From NCBI RefSeq assembly GCF_018070045.1, contig NZ_JAGPYK010000029.1, positions 18,661-82,660 of the forward strand: 64,000 bases of DNA, given 5' to 3'. Source of the DNA: Micromonospora sp. U21 (GTDB lineage Bacteria; Actinomycetota; Actinomycetes; Mycobacteriales; Micromonosporaceae). Below are positions 7,488 to 15,601 of this stretch, piece after piece. The number at the start of each line of letters is the position of its first letter. Position 1 is the stretch's first letter. The position numbers and the translations under genes were made by a program. The notes under the pieces are model-generated. The model did not search any database and was not told the origin of the DNA. It was given only the letters and a program-made list of their open reading frames with translations.

Positions 7488-8384
7488 TCAGTGCAGGGTG
7501 AGCGGGGTTTCGGACTCGATCCGGGACAGTTTCTCCGGGTTACGGACGTAGTAGATGCCGGTGACGCGAGCGTCCTCGATCCGCAGCGCGGCGACGCCGT
7601 CGATCTCCCCGTCGAGGCGAAACAGCAGTGCCGGGCTGCCGTTGATCACGGTCGCTTCGGTGGTGAGGGTGCCGCCGACCTTCTGCATGCTACCGATGAA
7701 CATGCGGACCGCCTTCTCCGCGCCGACGATCGGCCGCAGCGCGGCCTGTTTGACGCCGCCGCCGTCGCTGACCACGACCACGTCGGGCGCGAGCACGTGG
7801 AGCAGGCCCCGCAGGTCGTTGGTCTCGACCGCACGCTGGAACGCCTCCAACGCCGCCCGCCTCTCACTCGGGGAGACCACCTTGCGGGGGCGGCGGGCAT
7901 CGACGTGCCGCCGGGCGCGGTGCGCGATCTGGCGTACGGCCGCCGGACTCTTGTCGACGGCGGCCGCGATCTCGTCGAAGCTGACCTCGAACGCCTCGCG
8001 CAGAACGAAGACGGCGCGCTCGGTCGGCGAGAGCGTCTCGATGACGAGCATCATCGCCATCGACACACTTTCGGCCAGCTCGATATTCTCGGCCGTGTCC
8101 GGCGCGGTGAGCAGCGGCTCGGGCAGCCAGGGACCGACATACGCCTCCTTGCGCCGCTGCAGGGTGCGCAGGCGGTTGAGCGACTGGCGGGTGGTGATCT
8201 GGATCAGGTAGGCGCGCTGATCGCGTACCTGATCCAGATCGACCTTGACCCACCGCAGCCAGGTCTCCTGCAGCACGTCCTCCGCGTCGGCCGCCGATCC
8301 GAGGATCTCGTAGGCGACGGTGAAGAGCAGGTTTCGGTGGGCAACGAAGATCTCGGTCGCCGGGTCACCGGCGCGGTCGCTCAT
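7488..8384 (-). CDS. ECF41-family RNA polymerase sigma factor
   Basis: 298 residues. Region sigma-2 (FVAHRNLLFTVAYEILGSAA, DAEDVLQETWLRW) and sigma-4 (LSPTERAVFVLREAFEVSFD then a helix-turn-helix) are followed by a SnoaL-like C-terminal extension of about 120 residues. WLPEPLL between the sigma domains and NPEKL near the C-terminus match the conserved WLPEP and NPDKL signatures of ECF41 factors, in which the extension modulates activity without a classical anti-sigma. Its gene starts 12 nt after the stop of the oxidoreductase gene, so both are one operon, with an ECF41-type promoter ahead of the first gene. Confidence 0.93.
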   Translation of the reverse strand: MSDRAGDPATEIFVAHRNLLFTVAYEILGSAADAEDVLQETWLRWVKVDLDQVRDQRAYLIQITTRQSLNRLRTLQRRKEAYVGPWLPEPLLTAPDTAENIELAESVSMAMMLVIETLSPTERAVFVLREAFEVSFDEIAAAVDKSPAAVRQIAHRARRHVDARRPRKVVSPSERRAALEAFQRAVETNDLRGLLHVLAPDVVVVSDGGGVKQAALRPIVGAEKAVRMFIGSMQKVGGTLTTEATVINGSPALLFRLDGEIDGVAALRIEDARVTGIYYVRNPEKLSRIESETPLTLH

Positions 8385-8396
8385 CTCGGGACCTCC

Positions 8397-9599
8397 TCAG
8401 GCCCGCCGGCCCGTGACCGCCGCCGCCTCGCCGGCCTTTGCGCTTCGCAACTCCTGGCGCTGGCGATCCCTGAACCAGAGATTGAGCGAGCCGGGTCTAC
8501 GCGCCTCTTGCGTCATCTGCCAGACGGTGCTCCTGCACACGGCCTCCTTGAGCATCGCCATGGACCGGCCGCCCAGGTAAGACACCCCTGTCGCGGTGTC
8601 GTCCTTCTTGGCGTACTGGACGATCCCGGCGCGGCGCCCCAGGCTGATGCACTGGCCGAAAAACCCCACGTTGAAGTCGGCGGGCTGCTTGCCGGCGATT
8701 CGGCTCAGCACCGTCTCGGCGGCCTGCGGGCCCAGCTGCACCGCGGACTGGCAGCTCATCCGTACCGGCAGGTTCGACGGTGCCGCCGAGTCCCCGGCCG
8801 CGACGACGCGTGTGTCGTCCACGCTCGTGAGCGTCTCGTCGGTGAGCAGGCGCCCCAGGGCATCCGTGCTCAGCCCGCTGCGGGCGGCCAGATCCGGCAT
8901 GCCGAATCCCGCGGTCCAGATGGTCACGCCGCTGCACAACTCGCGGCCGTCGGCGAGCTGGACGGCATCGCGTGTCACGCCCGTCACCCTCGCGTCGGGT
9001 CCCTCGATCACGGTCACGCCGAGCTTGGTGAGCCGCTCGGCCACCGAGCGCCGGGCCCGGGGATGCAGGTAGGGCCCGAGCACCTTTCCGCACACCAGGG
9101 TCACCTTCCGGCCCGCCTCTGCAAGCTCGGAAGCGGTTTCAAGGCCGGTCGACCCGGCTCCCACCACCGTCACCGCGGCCGATGCGGGTGCGGCGTCGAC
9201 GACCGGCCGCAGCCGCCGCGCCTCCTCCAGGGTGGAGATCGGGTAGGCGTGCTCTGCCGCGCCCCGCACGCTCGGGTTGGCGCTGCCGCTGCCCACGGCG
9301 TAGATCAGGTAGTCGTAGCCGAGCCTGCCGCCGCTCGCCAGGGTCACGCGACGCCCGGCCGTGTCGATCCGGGTCACGGTGTCGACCACCAGCCCGACGC
9401 CGCCGGCCAGGATCCTCTGGTAGTCCACGACCGCGTCGTCCGACCCGCCGACGAGCTGGTGGAGGCGGATCCGCTCGACAAAGGCCGGACGCGGGTTGAT
9501 CAGGGTCACTGTCACGCCGTCGCTCCGTGTCAGGCGGTTGGCTGCCATCACGCCGGCGTATCCGCCGCCGACGACGATGACATCGGTGTTCTCGGCCAT
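8397..9599 (-). CDS. FAD-dependent NAD(P)H oxidoreductase (Ndh-like) of the ECF41 operon
   Basis: 400 residues; ATG at 9599 with GAAGGAGA in front. The N-terminal FAD-binding motif is DVIVVGGGYAGVMAANRL, the second Rossmann motif VTVVGAGSTGLETASELAEA binds NAD(P)H, and ATG-type (YLIYAVGS) and VVAAGDSAA motifs are present. It resembles type II NADH dehydrogenase and ferredoxin-reductase-like flavoproteins, with no disulfide CxxxxC. Oxidoreductases are the usual partners and targets of ECF41 sigma factors; the natural electron acceptor is unknown. No transmembrane helix is clear, so it would be cytosolic or peripherally membrane-bound. Confidence 0.88.
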   Translation of the reverse strand: MAENTDVIVVGGGYAGVMAANRLTRSDGVTVTLINPRPAFVERIRLHQLVGGSDDAVVDYQRILAGGVGLVVDTVTRIDTAGRRVTLASGGRLGYDYLIYAVGSGSANPSVRGAAEHAYPISTLEEARRLRPVVDAAPASAAVTVVGAGSTGLETASELAEAGRKVTLVCGKVLGPYLHPRARRSVAERLTKLGVTVIEGPDARVTGVTRDAVQLADGRELCSGVTIWTAGFGMPDLAARSGLSTDALGRLLTDETLTSVDDTRVVAAGDSAAPSNLPVRMSCQSAVQLGPQAAETVLSRIAGKQPADFNVGFFGQCISLGRRAGIVQYAKKDDTATGVSYLGGRSMAMLKEAVCRSTVWQMTQEARRPGSLNLWFRDRQRQELRSAKAGEAAAVTGRRA

Positions 9600-9630
9600 G
9601 GCCTCTCCTTCGTCCAAGGTTCGGCCTCAA

Positions 9631-9658
9631 GACACCGCGCGCCCGGCGGTTTGTGACA
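9631..9658 (-). promoter_or_regulatory. ECF41-type promoter
   Basis: On the minus strand TGTCACA (9658-9652) is followed after 17 nt by TGTC (9634-9631), 31 nt upstream of the oxidoreductase ATG. The known ECF41 consensus is TGTCACA-N16-CGTC, so the -35 is perfect and the -10 has one mismatch with one extra spacer base. This suggests autoregulation of the operon. Confidence 0.65.
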
Positions 9659-9671
9659 TCAGTGGGTCAGA

Positions 9672-9840
9672 TCACTCGCCGAGCGCCGAGTCGAGCACCG
9701 TCGCCTCCATCTGCCACAACAGGGCGGCCATGTCGTCGCGGCTGAGGGACGCGGGGTGAAGGTTGCCGACCTCCCGCCAGCCGACCGTCGTAGCGGGGAT
9801 GGCGGCGCGAATTTCGGCCTCGCCCGGCGCCGTTCCGCAG
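9672..9840 (-). pseudogene. Fragment of an unrecognised gene
   Basis: A minus-strand frame ending at a TGA (9672-9674) encodes a protein-like C-terminus: EIRAAIPATTVGWREVGNLH then PASLSRDDMAALLWQMEATV and LDSALGE. It has no usable start codon: a TGA lies upstream in frame near 9860, and the tRNA-Phe gene begins just beyond. Another frame (LTPLIRATALRNGAG) may be the continuation, which would require a frameshift. I take it as a broken 3' end; a short functional peptide is not excluded. Confidence 0.35.
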
Positions 9841-9954
9841 GGCCGTCGCCCGGATCAACGGGGTCAGACCGGACAGACGGACTTCGGCGCACAAAGCAGA
9901 GCGCCGACCGCGTTTCCGCTGATCGGCGCTCCTGTAGCCCGGCGAAAGGCTATG

Positions 9955-10028
9955 TGGCCAGGGGCGGGGTCGAACCGCCGACCTTCCGATTTTCAGTCGG
10001 ACGCTCGTACCAACTGAGCTACCTGGCC
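9955..10028 (-). tRNA. tRNA-Phe (anticodon GAA)
   Basis: A 74-nt cloverleaf: acceptor GGCCAGG pairs with CCTGGCC plus discriminator A, D-loop AGCTCAGTTGGTA, anticodon loop CTGAAAA with GAA, T-arm GGTTCGACC. The 3' CCA is not encoded. Last of three tRNA genes on this strand. Confidence 0.95.
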
Positions 10029-10127
10029 GTATCCCTCGGCTCATGCTACCCGCCAACCGGATGAACCGCCGGCAAGGTCACACGCTCCGATACGCAGAAC
10101 GCCGCGCAGGGCGCGGCGTCGGCGCTG

Positions 10128-10201
10128 CGGTCCTGACGGGACTTGAACCCGCGACCTCCGCCTTGACAGGGCGGCGAGCACTCCAACTGCTCCACAGGAC
10201 C
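10128..10201 (-). tRNA. tRNA-Asp (anticodon GTC)
   Basis: 74 nt: acceptor GGTCCTG/CAGGACC with discriminator G, anticodon loop around CTGTCAA (GTC), T-loop GGTTCAAGT. CCA is not encoded. The middle gene of the Glu-Asp-Phe cluster; the spacing of about 30-100 nt suggests a common transcript. Confidence 0.95.
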
Positions 10202-10232
10202 TAGCTTGTGTTGCTCCGGCTTGCGCCGGTCG

Positions 10233-10305
10233 TGCCCCCAACGGGATTCGAACCCGTGCTACCGCCTTGAAAGGGCGGCGTCCTGGGCCGCTAGACGATG
10301 AGGGC
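10233..10305 (-). tRNA. tRNA-Glu (anticodon TTC)
   Basis: 73 nt: acceptor GCCCTCA/TGGGGGC (one G-U pair) with discriminator A, D-arm CGTCTAGCGG, anticodon loop CTTTCAA (TTC), T-loop GGTTCGAAT. CCA is not encoded. First gene of the cluster in transcription order. Confidence 0.95.
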
Positions 10306-10459
10306 GGCCCCGCCATCATTGCACATTCGCAACTTGAAGCGGACTTGCTCCCATCCGGCCCCGCCGGAGGCTTGGAAAGCATACGTGATGCCTGGTCGGT
10401 CGACAAAACCGGTATGGCGGGAGCCGCAGTTCGATGCATAACCGCAGGTCAGGGCCGGT

Positions 10460-11254
10460 CTAGCGGAGTCGGGTGATGCCAAAGCGGCGCTTCAGGTCGG
10501 CGATCACGTGCGGGCAGGCGGCGAGCGTCGCGGCCCGGTTGCCGCCGCCGTCGTGCAGCAGCACGACGGCGCCGGGACGGGCGCCGGAGTGGACCCGCTT
10601 GGCGATCGTCGCAGCGGTCGGCTTGTCCCAGTCCTGCGGGTCGACGTTCCAGTGCAGCGGTCGCATGCCGAGATCCTTCGCCACCTCCAGCACCTCCGGC
10701 GTCCACCGGCCGCCCGGCTGTCGGTAGAAGGGCACCGCCGCGCCCGGGGCGGCCGCCTGGATGGCCTTGTTCGTCCGGGCCAGGTCGGCCCGGATCTCGG
10801 CAACCGGCCGCCGGGCCAGGTCGAGGTCGTGCCGCCAGCTGTGGTTGCAGAGCTGGTGTCCCTCCCGGACGATGCGCCGGACCAGCTCCGGATGGCGCTG
10901 CACCTCATGGCCGACCAGGCAGAAGGTGGCGGTCACCCGGGCCGCCCGCAGTTGGTTGAGCACCTTGGGCGTCCAGGCCGGGCTGGGCCCGTCGTCGAAG
11001 GTCAGGGCCACCGGGCGTACGCCGGTGCTGCGCCGCAGGCCGGCCGGGAGCTTGGCCGGCAGCGGCCGGAGGGTGGGCTTCGGCGGCTTGGTGCGGGTGG
11101 GGCGCGGCGACGGGGTGGATTTCGGGGTCGGCGGCATGGTCGACTCCACCGGCTGCGGCGCGCCGACGGGTGCGAGGGTGCCATCCGGTTGGGCGCAGCC
11201 GGCCAGGGCCAGTACCACGGCGATGGCGGACGCCAGGACGGCGCGGGCTTGCAT
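10460..11254 (-). CDS. Polysaccharide deacetylase lipoprotein (NodB homology, CE4)
   Basis: 264 residues. A lipoprotein signal ends LALAGC (Cys20), followed by a Pro/Thr/Lys-rich cell-wall spacer (residues 40-70) and a complete NodB domain. All five CE4 motifs are present: TFDDGPS (catalytic base and metal Asp), HSWRHDL (the two metal histidines), RQPGGR, DPQDW and LLHDGGG (catalytic His). It would remove N-acetyl groups from peptidoglycan or another N-acetylated glycan on the outer face of the membrane, using a divalent metal. It is a single gene, with the tRNA cluster downstream and the carotenoid operon upstream on the same strand. Substrate is unproven. Confidence 0.92.
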   Translation of the reverse strand: MQARAVLASAIAVVLALAGCAQPDGTLAPVGAPQPVESTMPPTPKSTPSPRPTRTKPPKPTLRPLPAKLPAGLRRSTGVRPVALTFDDGPSPAWTPKVLNQLRAARVTATFCLVGHEVQRHPELVRRIVREGHQLCNHSWRHDLDLARRPVAEIRADLARTNKAIQAAAPGAAVPFYRQPGGRWTPEVLEVAKDLGMRPLHWNVDPQDWDKPTAATIAKRVHSGARPGAVVLLHDGGGNRAATLAACPHVIADLKRRFGITRLR

Positions 11255-11329
11255 CTGTTCGCTCCCGGAGGGGTCGGGGCAGGCGGACGCCCCGACGCTA
11301 GTGGACGCCGCCGGGGGCCGACAGCCCGG

Positions 11330-12298
11330 TCAGGCCCCTCTCGACTGGTCCAGCGAGTCACGGACCGCGACGGCGAGCGAGACCGCCTCGGCCAGGTCGG
11401 CGGGTCGGACCACCCCGGCGGGCAGGGTGTCGGCCCGCCAGCCGGGGCCGGCGGCGAGCACCAGCAGTGGGCGGCGGGGAGCGGCGAGCAGCGCGCTGAG
11501 CTGAGTCGGGTCCGCGGTGGCCCGGGTGTGCGACCAGAGCACCACGGCGGCCGGCCCGGTCCGGGTCACCGCCTCGACGAGGGCGGCGACCGGCACCCGG
11601 GCGCCGAGCATCCGGTAGGTGAGCCCGGCCTCGGCGAGCGCGGCGCCCAGCGCCTCCAGCGGCAGGCTGTGCTGCTCCTCATCGGCGCAGGAGAGCAGGA
11701 TCCGGGCCGGTCCGCTGGGCGCGGCGGCCCGGCTGCTCGCCGCGAACGCCTCCGACACGCAGCGGGAGACGAGGTGTTCCACCTCGATCAGGCCGCCGGT
11801 GGTGGCGTGCCGGTCACCGATGCCGACGAGCACCGGGCGTAGCAGGTGATCCCAGGTCGCGACCACCCCGCCGACGGTCAGGGCCCGCGCGATCGTCTCA
11901 CTGATCGCCGCCGCGTCCAGGCGCATGGCCGCCCGGGCCAGCCCTCTGGCGGCCGGACCGGCGCGGCCCACCGGGATGGTTCCGCCGCCGCCGTCCCGAC
12001 CCGGCGGGCGGATCCGGCTCCGGGCGACGGCGTCGGCGGGCATGGGTTCGGGCGCCTGGCGGGCCCAACGGGCCGCCTCGGCCGGGCTCACCCCCTCGGC
12101 GGTGAGCCGTCGCATGATTTCGAGACGGGCCAGGTCGGTCGGCGTGTACCGGCGGTGGTGGCCCGGGATGTGCTCACTGGGCCCGAGCCCGTAGCGCTGG
12201 TGCCAGGTGCGCAGCGTGGTGACCGCGACTCCCAGCCGGCGCGCGACGGCGCCCGCGCTCAGCGCCTCATCGACCACCTGACCGCTCCGCCGCGTCAT
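11330..12298 (-). CDS. litR: LitR/CarH-like MerR regulator with B12-binding domain
   Basis: 322 residues. A MerR helix-turn-helix (SAGAVARRLGVAVTTLRTWH, GPSEHIPGHHRRYT) is followed by a helical bundle and a Rossmann-like cobalamin-binding domain. The second Glu-His of the Wx9EH photosensing motif is kept (Glu174-His175), but the tryptophan is His164, so the motif reads Hx9EH. His210 in EEQHSLPL corresponds to the lower axial ligand of B12. In relatives, adenosylcobalamin lets the protein repress crt genes in the dark. The gene ends the crtE-crtI-idi operon and its ATG overlaps idi by 32 nt; a GTG at 12277 is an alternative start. Carotenoid regulation is inferred from position. Confidence 0.82.
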   Translation of the reverse strand: MTRRSGQVVDEALSAGAVARRLGVAVTTLRTWHQRYGLGPSEHIPGHHRRYTPTDLARLEIMRRLTAEGVSPAEAARWARQAPEPMPADAVARSRIRPPGRDGGGGTIPVGRAGPAARGLARAAMRLDAAAISETIARALTVGGVVATWDHLLRPVLVGIGDRHATTGGLIEVEHLVSRCVSEAFAASSRAAAPSGPARILLSCADEEQHSLPLEALGAALAEAGLTYRMLGARVPVAALVEAVTRTGPAAVVLWSHTRATADPTQLSALLAAPRRPLLVLAAGPGWRADTLPAGVVRPADLAEAVSLAVAVRDSLDQSRGA

Positions 12299-12887
12299 CC
12301 GCCGACGATCCGGACGGGATCCCGGCCGGGCCGGGCACGCCGGACGTCGACCCCGAGGGGCGCAGCAGCCGGTTCACCACCCCGCCCAGCCAGGGTGCGT
12401 ACGACCGGGGGTCCCGGTCGAGTTCGGCCTCCAGGGCGGCGGGGTCGGCCCAGCGCAGCTCGGCCACCTCGTCCGGGTCGGGTAGCAGCGGGGCGGCGGG
12501 GCGGAACTCGCCCCGCAGGACGTGGTCGTACTCGAACTCGACCCGCCCGGTGGCCGGGTCCTCGGCGTAGTAGACGTAGACGCCCACCTCGGTCAGCTCG
12601 ACCGGGCCGGTGCCCAGTTCCTCGCGCAGCCGCCGGTTGGCCGCCTCGGAGAGCGGTTCGCCCGGTTGGGGGTGGCCGCAGCAGGAGTTGGCCCAGCGCA
12701 GCGGGAACCGGGTCTTGACCGCTGCCCGCCGCTGGAGCAGCACCTGACCGTCCGGGTCCACCAGCAGCACCGAGAAGGCCCGGTGCAGTTGCCCCGGGGG
12801 CTGGTGTGCGGCCGCGACGGTGATCTGGCCACGAGCTCGGCCGGCGTCGTCGACCAGTTCGACGAGGTGTTCCTCGCGGCTGCTCAC
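12267..12887 (-). CDS. idi: Isopentenyl-diphosphate delta-isomerase, type I
   Basis: 206 residues from the GTG at 12887, which overlaps the crtI stop (GTGA). It is a Nudix-fold enzyme interconverting IPP and DMAPP. The catalytic cysteine lies in WANSCCGHPQPGE, the Nudix-like helix is AANRRLREELGTG, and the catalytic glutamate motif is VEFEYDHVL. HRAFSVLLVDPDGQVLLQRR is the standard N-terminal strand. It supplies DMAPP for the GGPP synthase encoded upstream in the same operon. The last 30 residues (Ser/Gly-rich, overlapping litR) extend beyond the usual end and are probably disordered. Confidence 0.93.
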   Translation of the reverse strand: MSSREEHLVELVDDAGRARGQITVAAAHQPPGQLHRAFSVLLVDPDGQVLLQRRAAVKTRFPLRWANSCCGHPQPGEPLSEAANRRLREELGTGPVELTEVGVYVYYAEDPATGRVEFEYDHVLRGEFRPAAPLLPDPDEVAELRWADPAALEAELDRDPRSYAPWLGGVVNRLLRPSGSTSGVPGPAGIPSGSSADDAAERSGGR

Positions 12888-14365
12888 CGGCCCTCCCCGG
12901 TGATCCGGCCGGCGGCCAGCTTGCCCGAGATCAGCACCATCGGCACGCCGACGCCGGGCTGGGTGCCGGAGCCGACGAAGACCACGTTCGACAGGTCGCG
13001 GTGCAGGTTCGACGGGCGGAACGGACCGGTCTGGAAGAGGCTGTGTGCGGCGGCGAACGGGGTCCCGGCGGCCATCCCCTGCTCCGCCCACTCGGCGGGC
13101 GTGATTGCCCGCAGGACCTCCACCCCGGCACCGAAGCCGACGTAGCCGCGCTCCTCCAGGGTGCCGATCAGCTGGTCGCCGTAGCGCCGGGTCAGGTCGC
13201 CTCGCCACTCGAACGGGGCCCGGGCGAGGTTGGGCACCGGGGCGAGCACGTAGTAGGTGTGCCGGTCCGGTGGGGCCACCGACGGGTCGGTCCGGCTCGG
13301 GTTGGTGACCAGCAGCGACGGGTCGGTCATCAGCTCGCCCCGGCGGATGACCTCATCGAAGGTGCCCTTCCACGCGCGCCCGAAGTGGATGTTGTGGTGG
13401 GCGATCTTCGCATATCCCTGCCGGGAGCCGACGTGCAGGACGACGCAGGACGGCGAGTAGGTGAGCCGGCGCCGGCGGGCGGCGGGGAGCAGGTCCCGGT
13501 AGGCGACCGGCAGGTCGGGGTTGAGCACCACCACGTCCGCCGGCACCAGCTCGCCGTCGGCGGTGAGCACGCCGGTGGCCCGGCCGTTCGCGGTCTCCAC
13601 CCGGGTCACCGTGGTGTCGTACCGGATCTGCACGCCGTGTTTCTCGGCGGCGCCGGCCATCGCCCGGGAGACGGCGTGGATGCCGCCGCGCGGGAAGTAG
13701 ACCCCGGCCACCGAGTCGAGGTACGCGATGACCGCGTAGATGGCCAGCGCGTCGTGCGGGGCGAGGCCGGCGTACATCGCCTGGAAGGAGAAGATCCGCT
13801 GGGTCCGCGGGTCCCGGAAGAACTGGTTGATCTTCGTCTGGAGCCGGCGGAAGGCTCCGCCGGCGAGCAGCTTGAGCAGGTTGCCGGTGATCAGGTCGGT
13901 CGGCGCGTCCAGGTTGCGCTCGATGAAGTCGGCCCGTTCCAGCCGCCACAGCTCCCGCGCGTAGTCGACGAAGCGCAGGTAGCCGTCGGCCTCGCGGGGC
14001 CCGCAGACCCGGGAGATCTCGGCCGCCATCCGGGTGGTGTCGGTCAGCACGTCGAGGGTCGAGCCGTCCGGGTAGTACGCCCGGTAGGCCGGGTCGAGGG
14101 GGGTCAGGTCGACCCAGTCACGCAGCTCCTCCCCGACCGCGCCGAGCGCCTCGGCGATCAGCTCGGGCATGGTGAGCACGGTCGGGCCGGTGTCGAACTC
14201 GTAGCCGTCCACGGCGAGCCGCCCGGCCCGCCCGCCGGGCACCGGCTCGCGTTCCAGCACGGTCACCTGCCGGCCGCTGCCGGCCAGGTGCAGAGCGCAG
14301 GCCAGCCCACCCAGCCCGGCGCCGACGACCACCACCCGGTCCGTCCGTCCCGTCACCGTCCGCAC
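12884..14365 (-). CDS. crtI: Phytoene desaturase
   Basis: 493 residues from a GTG at 14365 behind a strong ribosome-binding site (AAGGAGGTGG). The FAD-binding dinucleotide motif is VVVVGAGLGGLACALHLAGS, followed by GGRAGRLAVDGYEFDTGPTV. The C-terminal CrtI signature includes FVGSGTQPGVGVPMVLISGK. Residues QTKINQFFRDPRTQRIFSFQ and AYLDSVAGVYFPRGGIHAVS match bacterial CrtI-type desaturases, which convert phytoene stepwise to lycopene at the membrane using FAD. It lies between crtE (28 nt upstream) and idi (overlapping). The number of desaturation steps cannot be read from sequence. Confidence 0.95.
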   Translation of the reverse strand: MRTVTGRTDRVVVVGAGLGGLACALHLAGSGRQVTVLEREPVPGGRAGRLAVDGYEFDTGPTVLTMPELIAEALGAVGEELRDWVDLTPLDPAYRAYYPDGSTLDVLTDTTRMAAEISRVCGPREADGYLRFVDYARELWRLERADFIERNLDAPTDLITGNLLKLLAGGAFRRLQTKINQFFRDPRTQRIFSFQAMYAGLAPHDALAIYAVIAYLDSVAGVYFPRGGIHAVSRAMAGAAEKHGVQIRYDTTVTRVETANGRATGVLTADGELVPADVVVLNPDLPVAYRDLLPAARRRRLTYSPSCVVLHVGSRQGYAKIAHHNIHFGRAWKGTFDEVIRRGELMTDPSLLVTNPSRTDPSVAPPDRHTYYVLAPVPNLARAPFEWRGDLTRRYGDQLIGTLEERGYVGFGAGVEVLRAITPAEWAEQGMAAGTPFAAAHSLFQTGPFRPSNLHRDLSNVVFVGSGTQPGVGVPMVLISGKLAAGRITGEGR

Positions 14366-14393
14366 GTGACCACCTCCTTGGAGAAGTCGTTCA

Positions 14394-15536
14394 TCAGGCC
14401 CGCCGGTTGGTGGCGGCGGTGGCCAGCCCGGTCAGCGCGGTTCGCGCCGTCCGGTCCACGGGTGCGGAGTCGAGTGCGGCGAGCGCGTCGCCCACCCGCT
14501 CGGCGATCATCCGCTCCACCCGGGCCACCGCCCCGGTGTCGGCGATCAGCTCGGCCAGCCGGTCGACCCGCCCCTCGCCGGCCCGGTCCAACGCCTTGAG
14601 CTGGGCCGGGGTGGCCAGTTGCCGAGCCAGCATGAGCAGCGTGGTCGGCTTGCCGGTGCGCAGGTCGTCACCGGCCGGCTTGCCGGTGGCGGCCGGGTCG
14701 CCGTACGCGCCGAGCAGGTCGTCGCGGAGCTGGAACGCCTCGCCGACGGCCAGGCCGTAGCGGGTGTACGCGGCGGCCAGCGGGTCGTCGGCGGGCACCC
14801 CGGCCAGGCAGGCGCCGTAGAGCAGCGGTCGCTGGACGGTGTAGCTCGCCGTCTTGTAGCGGGCCACCCGCAGCGCCCGGTCGATCGACCAGTTGGCCGC
14901 GTCGTTCTCGCCGAGCACGTCCAGATACTGCCCGGCGATCGTCTCCACCCGCATCTGGTCGTAGCACCGGCGGACCTCGAAGAGCCGGGCCGGCGCCACG
15001 GTGGCGTGCGCCAGCAGCCGGTCGGCCCAGACCATGCAGAGGTCGCCGACGAGCACCGCGACCGCTTCGCCGAACCGGCCGGGGTCGCCCCGGTGACCGG
15101 CGGCGACGTGCTGCGCGGCGAGGGCGACGTGGATGGTGGGACGGCCGCGTCGGGTGGCGGAGGAGTCCATCACGTCGTCGTGCACGAGCGCGAAGGTGTG
15201 CAGCAGCTCGAGGGCGGCCAACGCGGGCAGCACCGGCGGCAGTGGCTCGGTGCCGCCGACCGCCCCGCGCCAGCCCCAGTACGCGAAGGTGGGCCGGATG
15301 CGCTTGCCGCCGGCCAGCACGGCCGCTCGCGCGGAGGCCGCGAAGCCGCCAGTCGCCGCGTCGATCTCGGCGAGCGTGTCGACCTCGGCGGTGAGGAAAT
15401 TGGTCAGGGTGTCGTCCACCGCCGCGATCAGGTCCCGGGTGTACGCGGCCAGCACGGCGCGGATCGGATCATCCCCATCGCCCGGCCGTGCCGGCGGCAC
15501 CCGGATCGCGCTACCGGCAACTGCATCGTTGGCCAT
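14394..15536 (-). CDS. crtE: Geranylgeranyl-diphosphate synthase (polyprenyl synthetase)
   Basis: 380 residues. The first aspartate-rich motif is LVHDDVMDSSATRRGRPT and the second QLRDDLLGAYGD, both Mg-diphosphate sites of trans-prenyltransferases. GGKRIRPTFAYWGW and KTASYTVQRPLLYG are further family landmarks. In this context it makes GGPP from IPP and FPP for phytoene synthase. The N-terminus is about 40 residues longer than minimal family members; the ATG at 15536 is used because only 65 nt separate it from crtB, and a -10-like TAGGGT lies 12 nt upstream. First gene of the operon. Confidence 0.92.
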   Translation of the reverse strand: MANDAVAGSAIRVPPARPGDGDDPIRAVLAAYTRDLIAAVDDTLTNFLTAEVDTLAEIDAATGGFAASARAAVLAGGKRIRPTFAYWGWRGAVGGTEPLPPVLPALAALELLHTFALVHDDVMDSSATRRGRPTIHVALAAQHVAAGHRGDPGRFGEAVAVLVGDLCMVWADRLLAHATVAPARLFEVRRCYDQMRVETIAGQYLDVLGENDAANWSIDRALRVARYKTASYTVQRPLLYGACLAGVPADDPLAAAYTRYGLAVGEAFQLRDDLLGAYGDPAATGKPAGDDLRTGKPTTLLMLARQLATPAQLKALDRAGEGRVDRLAELIADTGAVARVERMIAERVGDALAALDSAPVDRTARTALTGLATAATNRRA

Positions 15537-15547
15537 GCGGCTGAGCG

Positions 15548-15590
15548 TACCCTAGGGTTACGAGTTGCGTCGATTGGTGCGTCGATAAGC
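15548..15590. promoter_or_regulatory. Divergent crtE/crtB control region
   Basis: The 65-nt gap holds ACCCTAGGGT, a perfect 10-bp palindrome (15549-15558), overlapping a minus-strand -10 candidate TAGGGT for crtE. A 12-nt-period direct repeat of GCGTCGAT (15567-15574 and 15579-15586) lies toward crtB. The LitR-like regulator or an ECF sigma factor could act here; which site each uses is not known. Confidence 0.5.
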
Positions 15591-15601
15591 GAGGAGGGCC
15601 G

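Noticed and set aside
9667..10056. A minus-strand frame covering the tRNA-Phe gene.
   Set aside because: It reads through a tRNA; only the C-terminal fragment in a different frame has a protein-like look.
15540..15601. A B12 riboswitch for the carotenoid operon.
   Set aside because: The space is only 65 nt and lacks a B12-box; control by the B12-binding LitR-like protein is more economical.
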